Source: CAYTCZ01 sp964436315 (GTDB lineage: Bacteria; Actinomycetota; Thermoleophilia; Gaiellales; Gaiellaceae). Taken from it: 7,076 bases of DNA. The notes under the pieces were generated by a model. That model had not been told where the DNA came from and did no database searches. It was given only the letters and a program-made list of their open reading frames with translations. A program made the translations under genes and the position numbers. Positions 1 through 5,478 of the stretch are shown here, one piece after another; the stretch's first letter is position 1; every line of letters begins with the position of its first letter. Location: contig CAYTCZ010000169.1 of NCBI GenBank assembly GCA_964436315.1, forward strand, positions 1-7,076, in the 5' to 3' direction.

Positions 1-52
1 GAGCAGCGGCCTTCTAAGCCGACGGTCGGGAGTTCGAATCTTCCCGGGGGCG
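1..52 (+). tRNA. tRNA-Arg(UCU), 5' part outside the window
   Basis: The visible part starts in the 3' side of the D arm. The anticodon stem CGGC/GCCG encloses the seven-base loop CTTCTAA (11..17), which places anticodon TCT at 13..15. The T arm follows with stem GGGAG/CTTCC around TTCGAAT, then the acceptor strand CGGGGGC (45..51) and discriminator G at 52. The next bases are CCG, so CCA is not encoded. The last 43 bases come from the element and restore a complete tRNA sequence after integration, so the gene should still work. The 5' half lies upstream of the window and is not seen. Confidence 0.92.
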
Positions 53-55
53 CCG
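10..55 (+). repeat. attL, 46-bp attachment-site repeat
   Basis: Identical over 46 bases to 7022..7067. The repeat begins at the last anticodon-stem base before the loop and runs three bases past the discriminator. Strand exchange is likely to lie in the anticodon-loop end of this core, as is usual for tRNA-targeting tyrosine integrases, but the exact crossover cannot be read from one allele. Immediately outside the repeat, left and right sequences differ (GCGG before, TTTC after here; CACC before, CCTT after on the right). Confidence 0.93.
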
Positions 56-82
56 TTTCTTAGGGGCATCCGCACCGGGCAT

Positions 83-115
83 CGTGTCCGCGTGTCCGTT
101 CGCGTGTCCGTTCGG
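83..115 (+). repeat. Three CGTGTCCG repeats beside attL
   Basis: CGTGTCCG occurs at 83..90, 91..98 and 103..110; the last two copies are each followed by TTCG. They lie 28 to 55 bases inside the attL core, where tyrosine integrases of the arm-site type place their arm-binding repeats. A partial inverse match (CGGACA) occurs at 6974..6979 near attR. The repeat also supplies an in-frame GTG at 92, which would make a repetitive N-terminus (VSVRVSVR) for the next gene and is best discounted as a start. Arm-site function is inference. Confidence 0.45.
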
Positions 116-130
116 CCGGAGGGAATGAGA

Positions 131-1810
131 GTGGACGACGAGAAGGACTCGATAGCTCGACTCCTGCTGGCATCAGCGGGCCACGAGACGATCCCACTGT
201 CCCCCGAACTTGCCGGAGAGCTCCGTGCCGAGCTCGGACGAATCGACTTCGCCATGGACGGTCCAGCGTTCATCCGAGCTTGCAGCCCCCTGCTGCGGAT
301 GACGGCGCACCTGCTCGCGGTGTGCGAACCGCCAGCCCCTCCGATTCTGCCTGGTTCGGAAACCACTCCAACCACGTTCACCGACGCTGGGAGGTACACG
401 GTGGAGCTATTCCATCGGATCAGATCCGCATTCGTGGCGTGGACCAGAACATCGCCGGAGGGGTTCGTAGGGCCGGATGAGGACTTCACCGAAGCAGTGC
501 ACCGACACGGTCGAGAGCTTTCCGCCATGTCGGCGCGAGAGCAGGCTCGGTGGGACCAGGAGGCTTCTCGCGCGATGCAGAACCTCGCCGCTTTCTACGA
601 ACGCCACGGAAGGGCGGGTCTCGAGGGAGCAGCAACGATGGGAGGCACGAAACTCGTGCTCGGTGGTCGGCAGGGATTCGCCGAGACGGAGTTCCGCGCC
701 GTGCAGGCGATGATGCTCTATGCGGACACGGTGCTGATTGCCGACCCAGTGCTTCCCTGGCTGGAGCGCGAACGCGTCAACGAAGGGTTCCCCAGGATTC
801 AGATGCTGCGGAACGCCTGGCATCTCCTGCGCCTGTCCTCCGTGGTCGAGGCAGAGCTACCGATCCCGCCGGTGGTCGTCTTCCCCAGCTGGGAGAAGAC
901 GATGGAAACGCACGAGCCCTCGACGGTGCGCGGACTGATCACCGAGGCTCTCGTCTTCTTCAGCCACTACCTCGATGCAACCTTCGAAAGCATCGAGGAG
1001 TTGCTCGACTACGCGAGTGCGAACGAAGAGAAGACGGTCAGCGTCCTGCAGCGCAACAGACTCTTCGTCCCTTGGGGTGGCGAACCCGGAGGCAACTTTT
1101 CGGAGGACGTCGAACGACAACGACGCGAGTACAAGACCTGGCGAAGCCAAGCGTTCCTGGAGCGAGTGGACCTTACCAACGACGTCGAGCTGGCCGTTAG
1201 CTCGATCATTGAGCGGCTGAACCCGCTGTTCCACCTTGCCGACAACGCATGCTCGTTGCGTGCCTCGCCCCTCGCGGCACAGCCCGTCCACTGGCACTAC
1301 CTCTGCCTGAGAAACGAAGCGTTCGAGGCAAAGCTCCTGCGCGAGAAGCTGATCTCAGCACAGACCTCGGCACTACTGCGAGCGCTGGAGGATGGCCCGA
1401 AGCGATGGCTCGCAGGGCTGTCCATGGCCGATACCATCCGACTCCGACGCGACGGCGCCAATGAACACTTCCGCTCCCACATGTCCGCGGCCCTCTCGCA
1501 GCTCGATGAGGTGGAGCTGGGCGACCTCGATCAGGTTGCTGCTGCTGTGACCAGCGAGATCCGCAAACTCACTGCTGACCACGAACGCGAGTCGAGGCGG
1601 CTCGTTCGAAAGTACAAGGTCCGTCTGGCCGCCTCAGCAGCTGGCTCGCTTGCTGCTCTTGTCGGCGCACTCTGTGGAGTCCTCCCTCCTCTCGCCCCTG
1701 CGGGCATTGCCGTTGCCGGTGCATCCATCGCCGGTGCCCTGGGCACTGAACTCAGGATGCAGAACCGTACGCTGATCGGAATGCTTGCGGGCGCACAGAC
1801 CGCATCATGA
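131..1810 (+). CDS. Unknown 559-aa protein with hydrophobic C-terminal hairpin (probable cargo)
   Basis: I do not recognise a named family. The start chosen is GTG 131, with GGAGGG at 118..123 seven bases upstream. ATG 125 sits against that same Shine-Dalgarno, and GTG 92 lies inside the attL-side repeats. The protein is mostly helical and soluble-looking up to about residue 485. A conserved-looking block near residues 190 to 255 contains DTVLIADPVLPWLE and PPVVVFPSWEK. A basic helix (about 475 to 497) leads into a hydrophobic Ala/Gly/Leu-rich stretch (about 499 to 538) broken by PPLAP, which fits a two-pass membrane hairpin, followed by a short polar tail. It is the only intact plus-strand gene, beside attL and tail to tail with the integrase: a typical cargo position. 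Its promoter is not evident; it may be read through from the tRNA. Defence or toxin function is possible but unproven. Confidence 0.85.
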   Translation: MDDEKDSIARLLLASAGHETIPLSPELAGELRAELGRIDFAMDGPAFIRACSPLLRMTAHLLAVCEPPAPPILPGSETTPTTFTDAGRYTVELFHRIRSAFVAWTRTSPEGFVGPDEDFTEAVHRHGRELSAMSAREQARWDQEASRAMQNLAAFYERHGRAGLEGAATMGGTKLVLGGRQGFAETEFRAVQAMMLYADTVLIADPVLPWLERERVNEGFPRIQMLRNAWHLLRLSSVVEAELPIPPVVVFPSWEKTMETHEPSTVRGLITEALVFFSHYLDATFESIEELLDYASANEEKTVSVLQRNRLFVPWGGEPGGNFSEDVERQRREYKTWRSQAFLERVDLTNDVELAVSSIIERLNPLFHLADNACSLRASPLAAQPVHWHYLCLRNEAFEAKLLREKLISAQTSALLRALEDGPKRWLAGLSMADTIRLRRDGANEHFRSHMSAALSQLDEVELGDLDQVAAAVTSEIRKLTADHERESRRLVRKYKVRLAASAAGSLAALVGALCGVLPPLAPAGIAVAGASIAGALGTELRMQNRTLIGMLAGAQTAS

Positions 1811-3019
1811 TTCCTCCCCAGCTGCGTCCGACTCGCGTGCAGGCCACGCGCGAGCCATATCCGCAGCGACTCCGCGCAGACCGTCTGGAGCAAGGTGAGC
1901 ATAGCGCTGGCTGACGGTGATGGAGCTGTGGCCGAGCCACTCCTTGACCTCGTACAGACTCAGCGCGCGCCCCCACGTTCCCTGAACAAGGTGACTCGCG
2001 GTCGTGTGTCGCAGGTCGTGAGTACGAACGTGCCGACCAACGATCGCAGGTCCCCAGCTGCGCCAGCCGAGATCCCAGTCCTTGTGCATCTGCCCTCCGC
2101 GCGGCTCGTCCTTCTTCCGGCGCATCGGTGTCCAGACGCGCGCGGTTCCGATCCCCGGCTCAAGCTCACGCCAACGGCGAACCGCGTCGAGCGCCGGAGG
2201 CAGCAAGGGGACTTCTCGGGACTTGTTAGACTTCGATCGGCGAACTCGAATCAACGGATGCTCGTTGTCCAGCAGCACATCGCGCCACTGCAGGTCCCGT
2301 AGCTCGCCGCGTCGGAGCCCGGTGTAGATCGCGATGGTCCAAGTGAGTCGGTGCCTGGGGGGAAGCCTGCGGCCTGAGTTCGGATGCTTGGTCGCGGAGA
2401 GAACAGAATCAATCTCGTCCACCGTCAGCCAGGTCCAGGACACTCCGTCTCCCGTTCCCTCATCGCGGCTCGCCTTCGGGGGCTTCACATCGCGCGCAAC
2501 GTTGCGCTCGACGAGTCCAGCCTCCACCGCCGATTGAAGCACTCCGCGCAGGACCCGGAGGGCGTGCTGGATCGTCTGTCGGCTGAGCCTGCGATCGGTG
2601 GTTCGCAACTCGATGCCGCCCTTGCGGCGAATCGCGTCGAGTGCACGAGCGTCGTGCGTGAGGTAGTCTACCCACCGCTTCACGTGAACCCGTGTGATCG
2701 AGCCTACCGGGAAATCGGCAATCGGTTGCGTGACGATGTGGGTGCGCCACACGGATCGCTCACGATCGATCCCAGCGACCCGCTGGCCGGTCTCCCGACG
2801 GTCGAGCCACTTGGCGCCCCAGTCTCGTAGCGTGTGAGCGCCGGGGATGGTCACACCACCGTCGACCTTCTTCCGCGCAACGTCCACGGCGAGTTCGGCT
2901 TCCTCTCGGGAGTCGTAGACGCCGAGCGAGATCGTCGCTCCGTCGACGCGCAACCGAGCCCGAAACCGTTCACCGTGGCGCGATACGCCCCCTCCACGAT
3001 GTTTACTCATCCTTCCCAC
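1805..3019 (-). CDS. int: Tyrosine recombinase (integrase), 404 aa
   Basis: It catalyses site-specific recombination between the element circle and the tRNA-Arg site. Residues about 10 to 55 look like an arm-binding AP2-like N-terminal domain (LGVYDSREEAELAVDVARKK). About 60 to 180 is the helical core-binding domain, and 195 to 390 the catalytic domain. Catalytic residues are visible: Arg236 in TGLRRGEL, a candidate Lys in RRSKSNKSREV (262 or 265), His334 and Arg337 in HDLRH, His364 in WLGHSSI, and nucleophile Tyr373 in QRYAHL. All are present, so it should be active. GTG 3019 is preferred because GGAGG (3028..3032) lies eight bases upstream and the G is shared with the preceding stop (TAGTG), implying coupled translation; ATG 3010 is the alternative. 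Its last six bases overlap the cargo gene stop on the other strand. Unusually, it is not the gene next to either att site. Confidence 0.95.
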   Translation of the reverse strand: MGRMSKHRGGGVSRHGERFRARLRVDGATISLGVYDSREEAELAVDVARKKVDGGVTIPGAHTLRDWGAKWLDRRETGQRVAGIDRERSVWRTHIVTQPIADFPVGSITRVHVKRWVDYLTHDARALDAIRRKGGIELRTTDRRLSRQTIQHALRVLRGVLQSAVEAGLVERNVARDVKPPKASRDEGTGDGVSWTWLTVDEIDSVLSATKHPNSGRRLPPRHRLTWTIAIYTGLRRGELRDLQWRDVLLDNEHPLIRVRRSKSNKSREVPLLPPALDAVRRWRELEPGIGTARVWTPMRRKKDEPRGGQMHKDWDLGWRSWGPAIVGRHVRTHDLRHTTASHLVQGTWGRALSLYEVKEWLGHSSITVSQRYAHLAPDGLRGVAADMARAWPARESDAAGEES

Positions 3020-3732
3020 TACCCCGTCCTCCGCTTCAGCTTGCGAGCCACCGCCTCCACCACACGGGACTTGGTCGCCTCGGTCAGCGGCTCCGTGGTC
3101 TTATCACCCACCCGTGACGGTGCTGAGCGCGCCCGTCGTGGCACCACTGCTTCAAGAGCGATCGCGACGCGCTCGACTGCCACTGCCACGCGGACCAGCG
3201 CATCCACTGCGCGACCGGTCGCCCCTTGCGGTGGAGCCGAAGTAGGGGGAACGGACGCGGTACGAGCGTTGGGGTGTGTGCCCGTCGGCAACTGACGATC
3301 CAGGGAGCTGTCATCCGAAGCCGATGACTCAGCCGTGTCATCGGCATCGTGCTGCCCTTCGTCCAGATCCGGGAGCCAACCGGTCTCGATCTCGTGCTCT
3401 TCGAGCGCTTCGACGATGCGGGCGCGGCCCTCCTCCTCCGTGCAGTCTTCTAGGTCAACTAGCTCGCGAGCGGCGGCCAGGGCGTCCGCAAGCTTCCCCT
3501 TGCGCAAGGCTTGGCGAACCATCTCCGCCGTGATCTTCTTGTTCCTCATGAGACGTCGTGTCCTTTCAGAACGGGCAAGCCCCGTTCTAGACAGGTCCCC
3601 ACGTCCACGAAAACGACGTGTCCTTCGCTCACACCGTGAGATCAGGTCCTCACACGTACTCCTTAGATCAGTAGAGCCAGGACCGATCCAGACCTTCACC
3701 CCATGGGATGCGTTCCGTCCGATCCTCGTCAT
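3019..3732 (-). CDS. Unknown 237-aa protein coupled between sigma-like gene and integrase
   Basis: No family recognised. ATG 3732 overlaps the sigma-like stop as ATGA and has a strong GGAGAGGAG (3740..3748) seven bases upstream. Residues 1 to 61 are Arg-rich and low in complexity. From Met62 (ATG 3549) it looks like an ordinary protein: a helical domain (about 62 to 120, ITAEMVRQALRKGKLADAL), an acidic Ser/Asp linker (about 124 to 145), a Pro/Thr-rich segment, an amphipathic helix (ALVRVAVAVERVAIALEAVV) and a basic tail (KLKRRTG). ATG 3549 has its own AAGGA 11 bases upstream, so a 176-aa product from an internal start is quite possible. Its place between a DNA-binding protein and the integrase suggests an accessory role in integration or excision, such as a directionality factor; this is inference. 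Confidence 0.75.
   Translation of the reverse strand: MTRIGRNASHGVKVWIGPGSTDLRSTCEDLISRCERRTRRFRGRGDLSRTGLARSERTRRLMRNKKITAEMVRQALRKGKLADALAAARELVDLEDCTEEEGRARIVEALEEHEIETGWLPDLDEGQHDADDTAESSASDDSSLDRQLPTGTHPNARTASVPPTSAPPQGATGRAVDALVRVAVAVERVAIALEAVVPRRARSAPSRVGDKTTEPLTEATKSRVVEAVARKLKRRTG
3568..3640 (-). other. Cluster of hairpins before an internal start
   Basis: Three inverted repeats lie in a row inside the N-terminal part of the 237-aa gene. 3568..3575 pairs with 3581..3588 (AGAACGGG/CCCGTTCT, 8 bp, 5-base loop). 3600..3605 pairs with 3615..3620 (CACGTC/GACGTG, 9-base loop). 3628..3632 pairs with 3636..3640 (CTCAC/GTGAG), and the latter arm can pair instead with CTCAC at 3649..3653. 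The first hairpin ends two to four bases before the AAGGA that serves ATG 3549. A near-repeat CGWCGTGTCCTT-like block occurs at 3554..3565 and 3614..3625. The RNA may control the internal start; structure is seen, function is inferred. Confidence 0.4.
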
Positions 3733-4283
3733 GTGGAACTCCTCTCCTGCCACTCGGCCCGCAGCTTCTTCCGAAGTCGCCAGACTCGGGAACTCGCCGC
3801 TTGCGGAGACACGTTGAGTCGCTGAGCAAGCTCGCCGAGTGGTCGCTCACTCCTGATCCAGTCCAACGTCACGCGCTGCTCGAACGGCAACTGCTGGGCT
3901 CGCCGGTCCAGCCAGTCGACGAACTCGATCGCTTCCAGATCGGCCAACACTGGACTCGGAGCGATCGCCCCACGGTGGAAGAGTTGCGACTCTCGGGCTT
4001 CGTCCAGAGGTACGGCTTGCTGGCGCCACAAGCGCTCTGCCTTGTCTGCCCTCCTTGCACGACGAGCGGCGCGCACCATCCTCCGTCGGATCAACGTCGC
4101 CCTATAGGAGTCCGGGTTTCGAATATCCCGACGGCGCATGGTGTCGTGACTCGCTTGCGCCACGATCGCCTCCTTCTCCCACGATGGGAGATCGGGAAAC
4201 TCGATCACACGCCTCCCGACCGGAGCGCTGCTCTCGGGCACATCGTCGGGCTGCGGTTCGGGCGTCTCCGTCACGAGTCGCAC
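3729..4283 (-). CDS. ECF-sigma-like helix-turn-helix protein
   Basis: A small sigma-70-family-like regulator, about 184 aa from GTG 4283. Residues 56 to 80 (NPDSY then an Arg-rich helix) match the end of sigma region 2. PLDEA at 92 to 96 is the usual inter-domain linker motif. LPFEQR at 132 to 137 opens region 4, and its HTH (PLGELAQRLNVS, then the recognition helix and RLRKKLR) fills about 148 to 175. The front of region 2 (2.1/2.2, core-RNAP binding) is short or degenerate, so it may be a DNA-binding factor and not a full sigma. The start is uncertain: GTG 4283 and GTG 4274 both lack a good Shine-Dalgarno and lie in a strong dyad (4272..4290), and TTG 4310 is also open. It heads the operon that ends with the integrase and overlaps the next gene by ATGA. 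Control of excision genes is a reasonable inference. Confidence 0.82.
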   Translation of the reverse strand: MRLVTETPEPQPDDVPESSAPVGRRVIEFPDLPSWEKEAIVAQASHDTMRRRDIRNPDSYRATLIRRRMVRAARRARRADKAERLWRQQAVPLDEARESQLFHRGAIAPSPVLADLEAIEFVDWLDRRAQQLPFEQRVTLDWIRSERPLGELAQRLNVSPQAASSRVWRLRKKLRAEWQERSST

Positions 4284-4290
4284 ACTCGTG
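4272..4290 (-). promoter_or_regulatory. 7-bp perfect dyad over the sigma-like start
   Basis: CACGAGT (4272..4278) and ACTCGTG (4284..4290) are perfect inverted repeats around a five-base centre. In the mRNA they would form a hairpin with the GTG 4283 codon in its loop and GTG 4274 in its 3' arm. As DNA it is a plausible operator about 30 to 50 bases downstream of the predicted start of transcription, perhaps for autoregulation. Confidence 0.45.
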
Positions 4291-4329
4291 CTCGCCGGAT
4301 GACCCGTCAAGGCCTGACGCGCACGCAAA

Positions 4330-4359
4330 TTTATGAAATTGCTGACGAAAACTTTTCAA
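4330..4359 (-). promoter_or_regulatory. Promoter for the sigma-like/int operon
   Basis: Read on the minus strand: TTGAAA (4354..4359), 18-base spacer, CATAAA (4330..4335). It lies in the most AT-rich stretch of the window (about 4320..4410). The -35 overlaps an 11-bp palindrome GAAAACTTTTC (4347..4357), and CGAAAACTT is repeated at 4346..4354 and 4400..4408, so regulator binding is plausible. Predicted transcription would begin near 4323, which rules out the TTG at 4328 as the sigma-like start. The rest of 4360..4498 holds no gene that I can support; it includes a GCGCCGGCGC palindrome at 4413..4422. Confidence 0.5.
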
Positions 4360-4498
4360 GCGAGCATGGCTACTGGAGAGAACTGCATCGCCGAACTTTC
4401 GAAAACTTCCTGGCGCCGGCGCACGGAGAACTCTTGGCATCGTGCTCGCGTCCGCACCTCAGAGTAGACCGCTGCGCGCTCCTCTGGGGGTCCCCGGG

Positions 4499-4717
4499 TT
4501 ATCGATTCTCATCGCCGGATTCATGATCGGCGAGCGCTCTATGCAGCAGCACCCGAACTGCGTCGGTGCGGGAGACGGAGATGCCAGGCGTCTCCTTGGC
4601 CAGTTGCGCAGCGAACGAGTCGAGCCTCTCAAGCAGCGACACTGGTAGCCGAACGCCGACCTGCCGTGTCTTCTCAGGGCCGGGGGGTCGTCCCCGCTTT
4701 CTGCGCTTCGATGCCAT
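4499..4717 (-). CDS. Ribbon-helix-helix (CopG-like) DNA-binding protein, 72 aa
   Basis: Small DNA-binding protein and probable repressor or accessory factor for the recombinase upstream. Residues 1 to 16 are very basic and contain KRGRPPG, an AT-hook-like patch. RQVGVRLPVSLLERLDSFA supplies the beta-strand and first helix of a ribbon-helix-helix fold, and SRTDAVRVLLHRAL the second helix. The length suits the family. ATG 4717 begins five bases after the serine recombinase stop with AGGA just upstream, so the two genes are cotranscribed. No toxin partner follows, so an antitoxin role is unlikely. The target is unknown; the dyads at 4272..4290 or 5429..5447 are candidates. Confidence 0.8.
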   Translation of the reverse strand: MASKRRKRGRPPGPEKTRQVGVRLPVSLLERLDSFAAQLAKETPGISVSRTDAVRVLLHRALADHESGDENR

Positions 4718-4722
4718 GAGTC

Positions 4723-5400
4723 CTACCGCGCGCAGAGTCGAGATACCTGCCGAGGATCCAGGACCCGACCGGTGCGGGAAAGGAAGCCTCGCTCTGCAAG
4801 CCTCGCAGCCACCTGGCGAAGGGACAGGCCCTGGCTTCGCAGCTCACACGCCGATCGGACCAGCTCCGACTCTGACGGCTCCTCCATGAGGGTCACCCCG
4901 TCATCTGACAGCCGATGGCCGTAGGGTACGCGACCACCGGTGTACTCCCCTCGTGAACGCTTGACCTGGAGAGCGGCTCGAGTTCGCGCGCGGATGATCG
5001 CACGCTCGTACTGGGCGAACAGATCGACGATTCCGCGCATCAGCATCCCTTCCGGACCGTCCACGTTGCCGGTCCCGTCAGCAGCCAAGACTGCCCCTCC
5101 CTGCCGCTCGACGAGTCGCTCCACCATCGCGGTGACCACGATGTCCCGAGCCAACCGATCCCGCTTCGCGACCAGTAGTACGGTCGCACCGATTGGCTTG
5201 AGAGCGTCTACTGCCTGAACCAGGCCCGGACGACGCTCCAGGGGTGCTGCTCCCGACACTCCGTGATCTGTGAAGGTCGCAGCGAGTTCGTCGCCCTCTC
5301 GCTCGCACCACGCGCGCAACGCCGCAGTCTGCGCCTCCGGTCCAAGGTTCTGGTCATCCGTGCTGACTCGCACGTACCCAACGACTCGCCGACCTGCCAT
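4723..5400 (-). CDS. Small serine recombinase (resolvase/invertase family), 225 aa
   Basis: Cuts and rejoins DNA through a 5'-phosphoserine link. GYVRVSTDDQ places the nucleophile at Ser13 with Arg11 close by. GVSGAAPLERRPGL and AKRDRLARD (Arg82, Arg85 of the active site) follow. FAQYERAIIRARTRAALQVKR is the long E helix with the family YER motif. The C-terminal part (about 183 to 225, LSLRQVAARLAERGFLSRTG) is the DNA-binding HTH. All active-site landmarks are present and the length is normal for a resolvase. ATG 5400 is chosen: a TTGACA/TACCAT promoter puts transcription start on this ATG, so the mRNA should be leaderless; there is no Shine-Dalgarno, and TTG 5424 lies upstream of the -10. 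It may resolve multimers or invert DNA, and is distinct from the tRNA integrase. Confidence 0.93.
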   Translation of the reverse strand: MAGRRVVGYVRVSTDDQNLGPEAQTAALRAWCEREGDELAATFTDHGVSGAAPLERRPGLVQAVDALKPIGATVLLVAKRDRLARDIVVTAMVERLVERQGGAVLAADGTGNVDGPEGMLMRGIVDLFAQYERAIIRARTRAALQVKRSRGEYTGGRVPYGHRLSDDGVTLMEEPSESELVRSACELRSQGLSLRQVAARLAERGFLSRTGRVLDPRQVSRLCAR

Positions 5401-5406
5401 GACGAC

Positions 5407-5434
5407 ATGGTATGACGACGTCAATTTGTGTCAA
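5407..5434 (-). promoter_or_regulatory. Promoter of the recombinase operon, leaderless start
   Basis: On the minus strand the -35 is a perfect TTGACA (5429..5434), the spacer is 16 bases, and the -10 is TACCAT (5407..5412). Six bases separate the -10 from ATG 5400, so +1 falls on the A of the start codon. The -35 is one arm of an imperfect dyad TGTCA/TGACA (5429..5433 and 5443..5447). GTCGTCAT is repeated on either side of the -10, covering the start region. Both could be operator or recombinase binding sites. Confidence 0.65.
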
Positions 5435-5465
5435 ACAAAATGTGACAGCGCGAACGCACTGTCAC
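5435..5465 (-). terminator. Rho-independent terminator of the 315-aa gene
   Basis: Read on the minus strand, arms GTGACAGTGC (5465..5456) and GCGCTGTCAC (5451..5442) form a 10-bp stem (one G-U) with a GTTC loop, followed at once by ATTTTGTT. It starts 13 bases after the stop of the 315-aa gene. Its 3' T tract runs directly into the -35 of the recombinase promoter, so it insulates that gene from upstream transcription. Confidence 0.8.
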
Positions 5466-5478
5466 GCCAAACCTGCTC

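Noticed and set aside
92..130. Upstream GTG 92 or ATG 125 as the start of the 559-aa gene
   Set aside because: GTG 92 lies in the CGTGTCCG repeats and gives a repetitive VSVRVSVR start without a ribosome site; ATG 125 touches the GGAGGG, while GTG 131 has a seven-base spacing.
4284..4328. TTG 4328 as the start of the sigma-like gene
   Set aside because: It lies upstream of the transcription start predicted from TTGAAA/CATAAA and has no Shine-Dalgarno.
3708..4526. A 272-aa open frame on the plus strand opposite the sigma-like gene
   Set aside because: It is the antisense shadow of a gene with a recognisable HTH, crosses the promoter region, and has no ribosome site or known motif.
4499..4717. 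RHH protein as antitoxin of a toxin-antitoxin pair
   Set aside because: No toxin-like gene lies next to it; its operon partner is a serine recombinase.
5442..5465. GTGACAG/CTGTCAC inverted repeat as only an operator
   Set aside because: Extended pairing to a 10-bp stem, a T-rich tail on the minus strand and position 13 bases after a stop codon make a terminator the simpler reading; a second role as binding site is not excluded.
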